Assembly: GCF_949628215.1 (NCBI RefSeq)
Contig: NC_134279.1
Coordinates: 53,184,266-53,248,265, forward strand
Direction of reading: 5' to 3'
DNA from: Phalacrocorax aristotelis
Taxonomy: Eukaryota; Chordata; Aves; Suliformes; Phalacrocoracidae
DNA: 64,000 nt
Shown here piece after piece: positions 1-10,573 of this stretch. The position numbers and the translations under genes were made by a program. Under the pieces are notes generated by a model that was not told the origin of the DNA, did no database searches, and saw only the letters and a program-made list of their open reading frames with translations. Position 1 is the first letter of the stretch. Each line of letters begins with the position of its first letter.

Positions 1-271
1 CTTCTTTCCAGTGGTGCCCAACGACAGGGCAAGGGGTAATGGGCACAAGTTGGAACACAGGAAGTTCCACCTCAATATGAGGAAACACTTCTTTCCTGTG
101 AGGGTGCCAGAGCAGTGGCACAGGCTGCCCAGGGAGGGTGTGGAGTCTCCTTCCCTGGAAATATTCAACACCTCCCTGGATGCGTTTTGTGCTCCCTGCT
201 CAAGCAGGGGGATTGGACAAGATGATCTCCAGAAGTCCCTTCCAACCCCTGCCATTCTGTGATTCTGTGAC
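1..271 (+). mobile_element. CR1 LINE 3' end, cut by window start
   Basis: A 5'-truncated CR1 non-LTR retrotransposon in plus orientation. It carries the end of the ORF2 reading ([18 protein letters not shown], then [21 protein letters not shown]) followed by the short 3' UTR and the ATTCTGTGATTCTGTGA octamer-type tail that ends CR1 copies. It closely resembles the copies at 12093-12510 and 58919-59602. It lies in the CEP135 intron that follows the last coding exon in this window, antisense to that gene. Confidence 0.9.
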
Positions 272-605
272 TCATAGAAAAAAGACCCTCCAAACACAGG
301 CATCACTGTTACAAATACCTATTACCTATCAATAGTTGTAAGTATCTCAGAATTTTATTTCATACTAAGCTAACAGAAAAAGGAAGACTATTTCCTCTTA
401 ACTAAATTCATCTCACCTAATACAGGAGACACAAAATTGCTGTGATTAATCATCTTTTAGTAAGAAGTTCTGTATAATATTAAGTAAACTGTAAAAAAAA
501 ATTAATCTTCCTTTACAAGCTGATCGGTCATTTGTTGGAATTAAAAGATATAAAGCCACCTAAGAGCTGAGCAGATCTTTCACATGGTAACACATTAGTG
601 ATTAC
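272..605. other. CEP135 intron sequence, no feature
   Basis: AT-rich intron downstream of the last CEP135 exon in the window. I see no further exon or repeat between the CR1 tail and the splice donor next to 606. Confidence 0.6.
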
Positions 606-821
606 CTTTGCTTCTCCTATTTCCTTATCTGCGGTCTCGAGCACAATTTCCTTGTGTCTTTCCAACTGCTGTGCCAAGTGGTCTATTTCATTCAGTTCTT
701 GACACAGTTCTTCATTTTTATTGCTTAAATGCACTACCTCACTAGTCACATTTTGTTTAGTGTCCAAGAGGTCTTGAATGCGATTTTCAAGTTCTTTATT
801 TGTTTGCTGAAGGTATTCAAC
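606..821 (-). CDS. CEP135: CEP135 coding exon 7 (residues 277-348)
   Basis: Begins after a TTTCAG acceptor and ends before GTAATC. It encodes VEYLQQTNKELENRIQDLL through DKEIGEAK, matching the human VDFLQQANKDLEKRIRELM to GEAK block. The length is 216 nt, phase 0 on both sides. It is the last CEP135 exon in the window. Confidence 0.95.
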
Positions 822-3800
822 CTGAAAGATATTTTCCATTGAAACATTAATATGTATTGTTAAACCAGGTAGCAAAAGTTCTTCCCAATCTTCTGGAATA
901 CTGTATCTCTATATCCATCGTAAAAAAGGGACATCCTGTTAAAAAATGGCAAGATTTTCTATTTTTAGAACTTAATGTTTAACAACATGAAAAAAATATG
1001 ATTTTACAAAGGTTCAAGACGAAGGAATTCATTACTACATTGTTCTTTATCTAGTCTCCAAAACCTGAGGTTTATTCTAAAAAACAAAGTACTGAAAAGC
1101 AGAGATCTGTACAGAAACCTGTCTTGGGCTCCAGTCTGGTACTCCCAGTGTACTTGGACTTTCCCTAAATTTTTTAAGATACAAGGACACGTTCTTCTCT
1201 CCACCTTTGTTGTATAATTGCTAGTCTTAGTCTCACTGTTACTCCTTCATGAAAGTGATACTTTACGGATCAGATTCCCAAAACCTATCTTGCACCCAAC
1301 ATATCTCAGCACCTTAAACACAACATCCTCAGAAATCCCACTCTACAGACATTATTTTTCCCAGTATACCTTTCCCTGAAAGTAAAGGAAGAGACACAGG
1401 GATGTAGAGTAGGAATTAAAAAATATATACACAATAGGTTACACTACCCAGGAAAATGGGAGCCTGGAGTGTCTTGAAACATTCAAGATAACAGAGGTGC
1501 TCCACTTCCATCTCCACACAACTTTCCTCAAACTCCAGAAAGAAGTATTACTGTAGACACAGAAGAGTCTGAGCCTTCTCATAGTCATGAATACTACTTC
1601 ATAGAGATATCCATCCATCCATCTATTGTCAGAGAATAAAAGTGGTATATTGGCACTGAGCCTGAGCAAATAGTCATGGTGGCCTAAAACCAGCTTTATG
1701 CAGCTCTGGGCTCACTCTCTGTAAAATCAGTTTGTGTTCAGCATGACTTACTAATTCAGGATCACTGAACCCAGCTGTACTGCTTCCAAATCATAGCTTA
1801 TTCTGTATTTTTCCAGCACTGAATCTAAGCTAAGTGGCTTTCACACCACTGTACATTGTGCACAATCAGTATATAAAACTCAGTTGGAAAAACCGAGAAT
1901 TGATGGTATAAATCCAGAGATGGGCTTTACTTAATCCATACTCCAGCCTGTCGTGTATTATTTTATAAAATCCTCATTCCGAGACCAATATTAAATGTAT
2001 GCTAATATGCACAGTAAACACAAACATTTATCCTAAGCTTATCTTTTCCTTGCAATCCTATGTTGGAGTAAAGGTGGGGACCATTTGAATTCAATGAGGA
2101 AGTTCGCCCACGTTCTGATGGGATTATCTGTAGGACTACTCCTTATCCTGAGTACATATACCATTGTTAGTTCCTAAAACATAAATGGTATGTACAAAAG
2201 AAAAAAAAGTGATACTTTCAAACTTGGTGAAAACACTGTAACATACAGAAATTTTCTGAATACTCTCAAATTAACATTACTATATATAGAAGTAAGTTCA
2301 TAGAATTCTTTACCAAAACCATTCTAACAGACTTCTAAAACAAGAAATGAAATTTCCTTAGACAAGGAATGCTGCCACCTAAAAAGCAAAGCAAGTTAAA
2401 TTGATTTATTTTATATCTAATAGTGATTTTTTGAAGAGCTAGAAGTTTTGTGCGTTTTAGACTGCTAGTATTTTTCGCTTTGATTAAACAACAGCAATAA
2501 TTCCATTACCTGCAAATTCAAATGGGAAATAAGCTTCTCATTACTTTTACTTCTCGATTCCAGAGAGATAACCTCATGAGAACGCCCACCATCCAATGCT
2601 AGCATTAGGCGCTCTATTTCTTTGTCTCTTAGCTCAACCTTTGAGGGGGGGAAAAAAAGAAGTTCTTTGGTGTCTCACTTCCATTTAATAGAACCTTTTT
2701 TCAAATAAATACCTACATAACATTCAGTAAAAAAGATATGTATCTAATAATGCAATTTTTATCTTTAATATCCATTTTCTTTAATTCTGGATTTTTCTGA
2801 AAGAAATTCTATTTCTTTGAAAGAAAATTGAATCAAACAGAATTTATGAAAAAAAAAAAAACAAAACAACAAATCTGAAACAATTCCTACTAGATTATTT
2901 TCTTGAACAGGAACTAAAAAATCTTCATTTAAAGTGATGTTAATGAATATTGCAAATTAGCCATCCAAGACTAGCATTTAAATTTGGGGGAGAAGCTTTT
3001 AAATCAGCTAATTCAGTGATTATTTCAGTCACTGAAAACCAGGGAATACCGGAAGAGGAAAACCAAGATGAGGTGTATGGGGGGTTGGGGCGGGGGGAAG
3101 AGGATGATTCCACTAATCTCCAGATATTGAAAGATATAACAACATATGAAAAATTGATGCAATTCCCTCACTTAAAAATTATAGGTACCTTATCAATCCA
3201 CTTTAATGAAAATATTGTAAAATCTGTTGTTCGTAAATTAACTTTCAAAAATCAAAAACTCAAAAAAACATAACCAGTCCAAACAGTGAAAAAAATTGTC
3301 CTAAGACACCTGTAGATCAAATTACTGTTTTGGACCAGCTAATGCTTCTGCATTAAAAAAAGTCAGACATACACAAATTCTACTTATGAATGCCAAGTTT
3401 AGCTTATTTAATGTCATTTTAATACACAAAATGTATCAGCAAAAGCCACAGGCAAGTATTTTATCATTGCTGCTGTTTCCAAAAGAAGAGGAGAGAAATA
3501 GCTCAACCTAGGCAAGTTAGAAAAATTGTATTTCACAAGCCCTACGATGATTTCCCAATGAGGTTAAAACAGAAATTATAATCAAGACCACTGCAATGGC
3601 TGCTACAGCCAAATAATAATAATTTAAAAAATAATCTGTAAACATACCTGTTTGCTATAATTTTTCATTCCACGTTCAGATATCTCCAGTTTTTCCTGTA
3701 GCTCTGTTACTTCTGACTGAAGTTCATGAATTCTGAAACGTAGCAATACACTGTTTATGTGGATTCATGGAAGAATCATATGTATACAACAGTTCAATAT

Positions 3801-6800
3801 TAGTAATTCCTCTTTGCTCTGGAATGTAAATATTTCACAAAAAATAGTTTTGCTCATACAAAATATTAATGCAGAAGCCATTGTTTGAGATACTGTAGCG
3901 AACTGACCTTGGCTGGCTGCCAGACCCCCACCCAGCTGCTCTCTCACTCCCCCTCCTCAACAGGATGGGGGAGAAAATAAGATGAAAAAGCTCATGGGTC
4001 AAGAGAGGGACAGGGAGATCATTTACCAGTTACAGTCACAACCAAAATACAGACTCAACTTGGGAAAGACTACTTTATCATCAATTAAAAATAGAATAGG
4101 ATGGTAAGAAACAAAGACAAACTAAAGCCACCTTCCTCCGACCCTCCATTTTTTCCCAAGTTCAACTTCACTGCTTCACTTCCAACTCTTATACTTCCCC
4201 TCTACCCCATGTGGTGCAGCAGGGATGGGGAGTGGGAGCTCTGGTCAGTTCATAACACTTCGGCTTTGGTGCTCCTTCCTCCTCACACTGTTTCCCTATT
4301 CCAGCGTGGCGTTACTCCCACAGGATACAGTCCTTCATGAACTGCTCCAGCATGGGCCATCTCCACATCCTGTCCTTCAGGAACAGACTGCTCCAAGTGT
4401 GGGTCCCTCAAGGGCCACAGCTCCTGCCAGAAAACCTGCTCCTGCATGGGCGCCTCTCCATGAGCTGCAGTTCCTGCCAGGAGCCTGCTCCACAAGTCAC
4501 AGCTTTCTTCAGGGCATATCCACTTGCTCCAGCACGTGGTCCTCCATGGGCTGCAATGTGGATATCTGCTCTGATGTGGTGCTCTCCACAGGCTGCACGG
4601 ACAACCTGCCTTACCATGGCCTTCTCCATGGGCTGCAGAGGAGTTTCTGCTCCACCCCCTCCTCCTTCACCAACCTTGGTGTTCGCAGTGTAGTTTCTCT
4701 CATATTTTGCTTACTCCTCCCTCTCACTGCTGGTGCGCGGCATTGGTTTTTTTCACCCTTTCCTACATACATTTTCACCAGGGAGCCAGCTTGGCTGATG
4801 GGCTCAGATGTGACCTGTGATGGGTCTGTTTTAAAGCCAGGTAGAAATGGCTGTGTCCAGCACAGGGTAGCCCCAGTCTCTTCTTAGAGAGGCCACCCCT
4901 ACAGTACCCCACTGCCAACACCTTGCCATGTAAACTCTCTACAGATATATTCTAAATAAGAAAAAAAAAAAACTTGACTTGAACCCTTCATAATACAGGT
5001 TCCCAAGCCAAAAATAGTATTACAAAAATCAAGAATATTTAAGTCTTCCAAAATAAATAGGAAAAATCAGTTTACTACTATGCAAAAGATTACTCCTAGC
5101 TTTTTTGCAGAATATCCAATCCAAAATTAGGTATAACAGTAAAACCAGTATAGAAATCTTAAGTGAAATCCTTTAAGGAAATAACCAGCTTATTAAATAT
5201 CCGTTGCAACATTGTCACAGGCAGCACTGTCAGTCACCAAGCAAAATCCTATTTAAGAACTATAGTGCTCTTAAATCATGAAACACCACTTTGTTTGAGG
5301 CATATTTGAAAGGCAGAAGGAGGGTGGGGGTTGGAAGAATCACTGCAGATATTTAACACCTATACTTCAAAATCAAGTTCTTTAGATTACCGATTATCAG
5401 CCACCTGAAGAAGGTCTGCGATATAAGGGTCCTCTGGCTGAGGAACAGGATAGGCACTAACACCTGATGGAGGGACAGGCTGGTCTATCTGCATGCGTTG
5501 ACGCCTGAAGGGAATGCTCCTTTTTCTGCCACCTAGAAGCCCAAACCCAAATGCCTATTACTTGGAGTTAAAGCAAGGGAGTCGTCATCTTTAATACAAA
5601 GTGAAACATCTTCTTTATGCCACTGCTTCTGAGCTGGCTCATTTCACCATCTTAATCCTACTGTAATAAGCTGATAAAATTTGCACACTCTGGACAACAC
5701 CATTCTTGCAGGTTAGTGTCAGTTTTGTCAAAGTTCAGTTCTACAGTAAGAAAACATGCAAAGTTCAGTATAAGTAATTTTCCCCAGTGTTTAAGACCCT
5801 AAATATTTTACAGTTCAAAGTTGTTGAATCTATTACCAATTTACCTTACTAAAAAAGCTAATTTAAAACATCACAAAAGATATTTTGTTTTCACATTTAA
5901 GAACTCACCTGTGCATCATTTAGTAATTTTTTTTTCTTTCTATCCTATTGTCATTTCAGTGAATGAATATCATAAGCATATCAAACAGAGTGGGTTATTT
6001 GCTTGCATGGTAATATTATATTAAAAACAAAGCAGAACATAGTATTATTTCCAGAGGGAACAATTACTCTTCACCACACGATTAAATAAGAACTTACAAT
6101 ATTTGATGATGTAGTATAGAAAAATCCCAGAATACTGGTGACCAAGGGGCAAGTATGCAGAAAGACAGACAAAAGAATGGCATCTTTGAAACGAATGATG
6201 TAAAATGCAGAAAGGCGTGGAAAAAGAGAGGAATTTTAATTTCACCTAACTACCTATTATTGATTTCCCTCTGATGCCAAATATATATGTAATTCAATGA
6301 CTTGGAACAAAAAGCCAATTTCAAAGTTTAACAAAATACTTCTCACTATTTCCCTTTGCTTAAAAAAAAACAACAAAAAGGAAACCGTGGAGAAAGAAAT
6401 TAATCTGAAAGTAATGTCCAGAACATTTTAAGTTATCAAAAGACCCTTTAAATACTGCAAGCTTTCAAAGGGTTGGAATATTTATTTGTAGACATATTTT
6501 ACGTCTTGCTACTTTTAGGAATTAGTCACACATCATCAATTAGCTGTCAAAAAGATTCAAGTATCAAACAACCTGCTCCTGACTAAATTAGGTGCAGCAT
6601 TAAAAAAAATTAAAATAGCTGTTGATTAGTAGCACTTTCCAGTCACATTTTAACTTAAGAGTCTTCTATCATATCTGTTTGTATTCAGATTTGTCCCCAA
6701 CACAAATGATATGCTAATGAAGCTTCTTCCATACAGAGAAAAAGACTGAATTCAGAACGAAAACTTTCAAAAGGTAACGTTATCCTATTGGATGGTTATT

Positions 6801-9095
6801 TTACTGTAGTAACTTCCCTTCCTAAAGGACAAAAAAAAGATTATGTTCTGAAGAGCCAAAAAAAGCCCAGAGAAAAGTTGAAATAGCTGTGACTATTTAC
6901 ACTCACCAGGTGTTTGCACTACTGCTTGCAGATTCTTCTCCTGAAGCTGCTGAATTTTTTCAGTCTTGGCTTTGTTTTCTTTTTCCAGCATTTTAATTTT
7001 ATGTACATATTGGTTATTCAGAAATTTCAAGTCAGATGTTTCATGTTCAACCCTCCTTAAGGAGGCTTTCAAATCTTTGAGGGAGAGAAAAAGCAATATT
7101 CTCTTGCTTATTCATTATTATTTTTCTTAGTAGTACCAAAATAGGCATAAATAGAATCTTACGTGCTTTTTCTGTAACAGGAAATTTTCAAATACATACA
7201 CATGTGTGTATATATATATACACACACAAACACACAAAAATATATATTTATACATGCTATACAGAAAAAATCCTTTGTAAAATAAAAGCACATTTAACAG
7301 CAGTATTTCATTTCAAATTTAAAAGTAGCATTTCAAGGTATGAAAGTATATGCTAAAAAGTGCTAACATTTTCATGTTTGGTTAAAGCAAGGATTTGCAG
7401 GACCTCAGAAGCTTTTTAACTACAAAAGAAATGTCTGTGCACGAGTCTTAATTCATTAAAGGCACCAAAGTCAATGACCACTCACACTTACTTATAAGTA
7501 CAGATGAATGAATCTGCAGATCAAGGACTTGGCCACAACTTATTTTGGCATGGAAGGATTAAAAGAAGTATCATAATTTTTATATTACCTTTAATATGAC
7601 GATCAGATTGCTCTTTCAGTTTTAATATTTCTAAATGTAGTTCATTATTTTCCCTAGTAAGCTTAGCATTTTCCGTTTTATAAGGTTCCAAAATAACATC
7701 ATAATTGCTGCATTCTTTTTCAGTTTTTCCAGCAGATAACTTTGCACTGCGCAAGCTCTCAGTTGTATGAACCAGGTCACTAGAAAAAAGAAGCATCAAA
7801 CATGTCAGAAATTTTACCAGCCTTTACACTGCAGGTGAAATATTTATTATGACCTGAGAAACAAAACGCTTTCCCTGAGACCACATTAGGAAAAAAGAAA
7901 AACTGAACCACAGAAATCATTCACTTAAAAAAAAAAGTAAATAGGAAAGGACAGGACAAATACAAAAAAAAAAGTTATTTAGTAAGCATATTAGGAGTAT
8001 ACATCTGATAATTCTCTCTTTTCTCCATAAAGTGAGATATTCAGAATTGGCAGGGTGATTTTTTTCCTCCAAGCACCACGTAGCACTACTTACCACAGAA
8101 GAAACTTGAAGTAAATAATTAAAAAGGCCAGAAGGTTACTGGTATTTACATGGAGATCAGAAGGTCCATAAGAGAGATTTGTGGTAAGTAGCTATAAACA
8201 CTTTTGTGAAAACATCAAAGTCAGTGATTGGGAGATCTGTTAGACACCAGAATGAGACTTAAAAGTTGAAGGCAGATTACTCCACATCTGCCTGCCTGTG
8301 GTTCTTCCATCTTTATTAGATGCTAGAGAGCAAGAGAACCAGAATACCTACATTTGCACGTTTAGCCAAATATAACTGGATTACTATGGAAATTACTATG
8401 TCCATAATCATATCAAAGCCATGAAATGAAAGATATTAAGAAGGTCACCTGAAAATGTGTTTTTCTTCTGTTACGTGTTCTGTAAAAACAGCAGCAGTAG
8501 CAAACAAACTTCTCCAAATGAGATAATAAAAACCAGAGCTGTGAATGTTTTATTTTAAGTCATGGTACAGACAACAGGGATTATTTTTTACACAAGCAGT
8601 TACAACGGTGTGTCCTTTAAGCACATATCAGTGGTGACTATTCTTGGCTCTGTTATGAGGTTAGAGAAGTTGAATTTTCTATCATAGAATCATTAAGGTT
8701 GGAAAAGACCTCTAAGATCATCAAGTCCAGCCATCAACCCAACACCACATTCCTAGACCATAGTTCCTTAGAAACACTTCTACTGAATTAAATGAAACTT
8801 AAGATGTTCTCGTCACTTAAGCAAACCCATCTCACTTCATCATACACAGGAATGGAATGTTAACTCTGAAATAACACTGCTTGAAAATAATCTTCATACT
8901 AAGCATTCTCCCTTATGGGTCAAAAATAAAACAACCCCAAGGATATGATTACTATGTTTTTAATGACTCTCCTTTTGAATACCTAAAAAGATGTTCCACC
9001 AAAGGTAAACTCTCCACTCCCAATGGCTGCCGATAGCCCAGTTGATCTAGACGTTTCCTGAGATTAACGAACCTTCTCTCTGCAGTTGTAGTCAT
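606..9095 (-). CDS. CEP135: CEP135 centrosomal protein, N-terminal third (7 coding exons)
   Basis: CEP135 is a coiled-coil protein of the centriole. It links the SAS-6 cartwheel to the outer microtubules through CPAP/CENPJ and is needed for centriole assembly; loss causes microcephaly in humans. Seven coding exons in the window join in frame (113, 191, 168, 142, 85, 129 and 216 nt) into residues 1-348. The vertebrate protein is about 1,140 aa, so about two thirds lies left of the window. The start is set by the family-type N-terminus MTTTAERRFVNLRKRLDQLG. Diagnostic stretches include DLVHTTESLRSAKLSAGK, DLKFLNNQYVHK, QPEDPYIADLLQVADNR and EIDHLAQQLERHKE. The protein is almost wholly heptad-rich; in the human protein the early part (about residues 80-145) is a two-stranded coiled coil that binds tubulin. 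The gene follows EXOC1 on the same strand, as in human 4q12. All junctions are GT-AG and no reading-frame damage is visible. Confidence 0.97.
822..2509 (-). other. CEP135 intron, no recognised element
   Basis: A 1.7-kb intron. It holds a short ATCC repeat at about 1608-1625 and otherwise unique AT-rich sequence. Short open frames here show no codon structure or family match. Confidence 0.6.
2510..2638 (-). CDS. CEP135: CEP135 coding exon 6 (residues 234-276)
   Basis: 129 nt, phase 0-0. It encodes VELRDKEIERLMLALDGGRS and then ESRSKSNEKLISHLNLQ, matching the human IELREREIERLSVALDGGRS region. The acceptor is preceded by a long C/T tract (purine-rich on the plus strand, 2639-2660); the donor is CAG|GTAATG. 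Confidence 0.95.
2639..3647 (-). other. CEP135 intron, no recognised element
   Basis: A 1.0-kb AT-rich intron with poly-A runs. I see no mobile element or exon in it. Confidence 0.6.
3648..3732 (-). CDS. CEP135: CEP135 coding exon 5 (residues 205-233)
   Basis: 85 nt. With the two bases left from the preceding exon it reads RIHELQSEVTELQEKLEIS and ends NYSKQ, matching human RIQELQQEVHQLQEKLAMM to DYSKQ. The acceptor is TTTCAG and the donor is CAG|GTATGT. Confidence 0.94.
3733..5390 (-). other. CEP135 intron carrying a large LTR
   Basis: A 1.66-kb intron. About 1,050 bp of it is one inserted LTR (3894-4943). The remaining flanks are unique AT-rich sequence. Confidence 0.8.
3894..4943 (-). mobile_element. 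Solo LTR of an avian endogenous retrovirus, about 1,050 bp
   Basis: The element is bounded by TGTAG at the left and CTACA at the right, a perfect 5-bp inverted terminal match with TG...CA ends. It is flanked by near-identical 5-bp target duplications, gatac (3889-3893) and gatat (4944-4948). The body resembles a long LTR common in neoavian genomes, including runs of diverged units of about 40 bp (about 4340-4640) built on GCTCCAGCATGGG/CTGCAGTTCCTGCC-like words. No internal retroviral genes are present, so it is a solo LTR. Minus orientation is inferred from my memory of related copies and is less certain than the boundaries. A 220-codon open frame across it is a by-product of its composition. 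Confidence 0.82.
5391..5532 (-). CDS. CEP135: CEP135 coding exon 4 (residues 158-204)
   Basis: 142 nt. It encodes GGRKRSIPFRRQRMQIDQPV, then QPEDPYIADLLQVADN, nearly identical to the human protein. This is the short, basic, proline-containing linker between coiled-coil blocks. Acceptor TTCTAG, donor CG|GTAATC. Confidence 0.95.
5533..6906 (-). other. CEP135 intron, no recognised element
   Basis: A 1.4-kb AT-rich intron. Open frames of 60-67 codons occur on both strands but lack splice context or similarity. Confidence 0.6.
6907..7074 (-). CDS. CEP135: CEP135 coding exon 3 (residues 102-157)
   Basis: 168 nt. It encodes DLKASLRRVEHETSDLKFLN, then NQYVHKIKMLEKENKAK and QQLQEKNLQAVVQTPG. It matches the human block that contains the tubulin-binding coiled coil. 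The donor CACCTG|GTGAGT splits the final Gly codon. Confidence 0.96.
7075..7588 (-). other. CEP135 intron with TG/TA repeat
   Basis: A short intron whose only recognisable content is the alternating purine-pyrimidine repeat at 7193-7254. Confidence 0.7.
7193..7254. repeat. (TG)n(TA)n(CA)n microsatellite with perfect palindrome
   Basis: Alternating TG, then TA, then CA units form a perfect 24-bp inverted repeat at 7204-7227, followed by further CA and TA units. Such tracts can extrude as cruciforms or form Z-DNA and are length-variable. Confidence 0.85.
7589..7779 (-). CDS. CEP135: CEP135 coding exon 2 (residues 38-101)
   Basis: 191 nt. It encodes the rest of SDLVHTTESLRSAKLSAGK, then LEPYKTENAKLTRENNEL and EQSDRHIK. 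It matches human NDLVHTTESLRKAKLSAGK and the following heptads. Acceptor TTCTAG, donor AAAG|GTAATA. Confidence 0.96.
7780..8982 (-). other. CEP135 intron with CR1 fragment
   Basis: A 1.2-kb intron, unique AT-rich sequence except for the CR1 3' end at about 8681-8796. Confidence 0.7.
8681..8796 (-). mobile_element. CR1 LINE 3' fragment
   Basis: ATCATAGAATCATTAAGGTT followed by ggaaaagacctctaagatca is the reverse complement of the CR1 3' terminus, so the element is on the minus strand. It is a different CR1 subfamily from the copies at 1, 12.1 and 58.9 kb, whose tails read gttggaaggnacctctggag. The inner boundary is approximate. Confidence 0.85.
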
Positions 9096-9147
9096 TGTAA
9101 ACACACCTCCAAAGCAGCTTTTGTCAGAGTCAAGAAAAATAGAACAC
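8983..9147 (-). CDS. CEP135: CEP135 first coding exon (start codon at 9093-9095)
   Basis: The exon runs from a TTTTGCAG acceptor (next to 9147) to the donor TTTTTAG|GTATTC. The ATG at 9093-9095 opens MTTTAERRFVNLRKRLDQLG, the conserved CEP135 N-terminus; 9096-9147 is 5' UTR. Coding length is 113 nt (37 codons plus 2 nt). Confidence 0.95.
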
Positions 9148-10541
9148 CTGCAAAAGATTGTCTGTTACAGCATTTGTCCTTTAAAGAAGGAATAATACAG
9201 AAAAAAAGTAACAAAAACATTTTTTATGTAGGAAACACAACGCATAAGCGTGTCCTTAAAGTAAACCAAAAGAGAATCATAGAGCAACTAAAAAGTTTTA
9301 AAATATTTACATGTTTCTTTGAAAATAAATATTTGTCTTGGCAACTAGTTTTCTCTTGCCGAACATCTTAGAGTATGAACATAATTTTTTCCTTCCACTG
9401 TGTAAGAACTGAAATCTGAAAACATCTTTCTGTGGGAAAACCAAATAGTAGATTCTGATTTTTTTGAATCATGGTCATCACGGTATCTTCCACAATACAA
9501 ATTGCCAGATTATTCTCAAAAAAACACCAAAACGTTTTTCTTTCAGATAAAAATCTTGCTTTCAATGTTTACAAGGCATTACTTAACATAACTTATGCCA
9601 AGCATTTGTAAAATCACATAAAATGTGTACAATTTTAAAGACAGATTAACTTTAAACATCTTTTTTCTACAGGGGAAAACAGGAAAGAAAAAATCATTAG
9701 TGTACCATAGTCCTACTCACATCATTTCAGTAGTTCAAGGATCAGAGGTTTTTTTCTTCTTTTGGCTGATTAGTTACCTTTTTATTACTAACCTGATCTA
9801 AAAAGGGCTGGATCAGCACTACTGTATCTAAATCCAGATTAGAATTTTGATTTTGCCATGTACATTTGAGGGAAAAAGAATTTTTACATCATTATGTCCT
9901 TATGAATTTAGAGACAGAATGAGAAAAGAAATGGAATACTAAAGTTGATGCTCCTCAATATGCGAAAACATCTCTTCAATAGTTGGAAATATTTTTGATA
10001 AGTAGTTACTTCTTTAAAACATTTTCCCTCACATTTCTTCAGAAGTTTCAGTATTAACTTAGGGCTGCAAAGACCTCAGCAAAACTACCAAACCAAGGAA
10101 GCATTGTTTGCATCTCATATATAGGGGACAGAATATAGATGTCATTTAAGCCATGCTGTTTCACAAACCCCCTGATTTTAAAAAGATATTAAATATATGT
10201 AGGCATTTGAAAATAAAATTATTTATGACTAATAAAATGAGAAAACACACACATTTTTCTCTTGTCTGAGGCTGGAAAATAAAATTTCATCTCTTGTACC
10301 AAAACACTACAAATAAGTCTAGCAACGGGACTGTGGTTGCCAGGTGCTGCTCCATGGATGAGAGAAAATCACCAGTCTTAAGAGCACAGCATCTGTTCCA
10401 GGTACTGCCAAAATACTTGTTTGAAGAGGTTCAGGATGTTGATATAGCAGCTAGGCAATGCCATGGAGAACAATCGCTTACGTATTGTACTGGGATGGTT
10501 GAGGGAGGAGGCAGTGCACTTCCTTCCACTAAATGGTAACT

Positions 10542-10573
10542 GTCAATGTACTAAGTGGAAGTCAATGTACTAA
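10542..10573. repeat. 13-bp direct repeat, 19-bp period
   Basis: GTCAATGTACTAA occurs at 10542-10554 and again at 10561-10573, separated by gtggaa. It is probably a small local duplication in CEP135 intron 1 with no recognised function. Confidence 0.8.

Noticed and set aside
4225-4887. 220-codon plus-strand open frame
   Set aside because: It lies wholly inside the 1,050-bp LTR and reflects its GC-rich internal repeats; overlapping frames on both strands are also open and none resembles a retroviral or host protein.
10294-10539. 81-codon frame suspected to be a small gene or processed pseudogene
   Set aside because: No recognisable protein, no splice or poly(A) context, and it lies in CEP135 intron 1 on the opposite strand.
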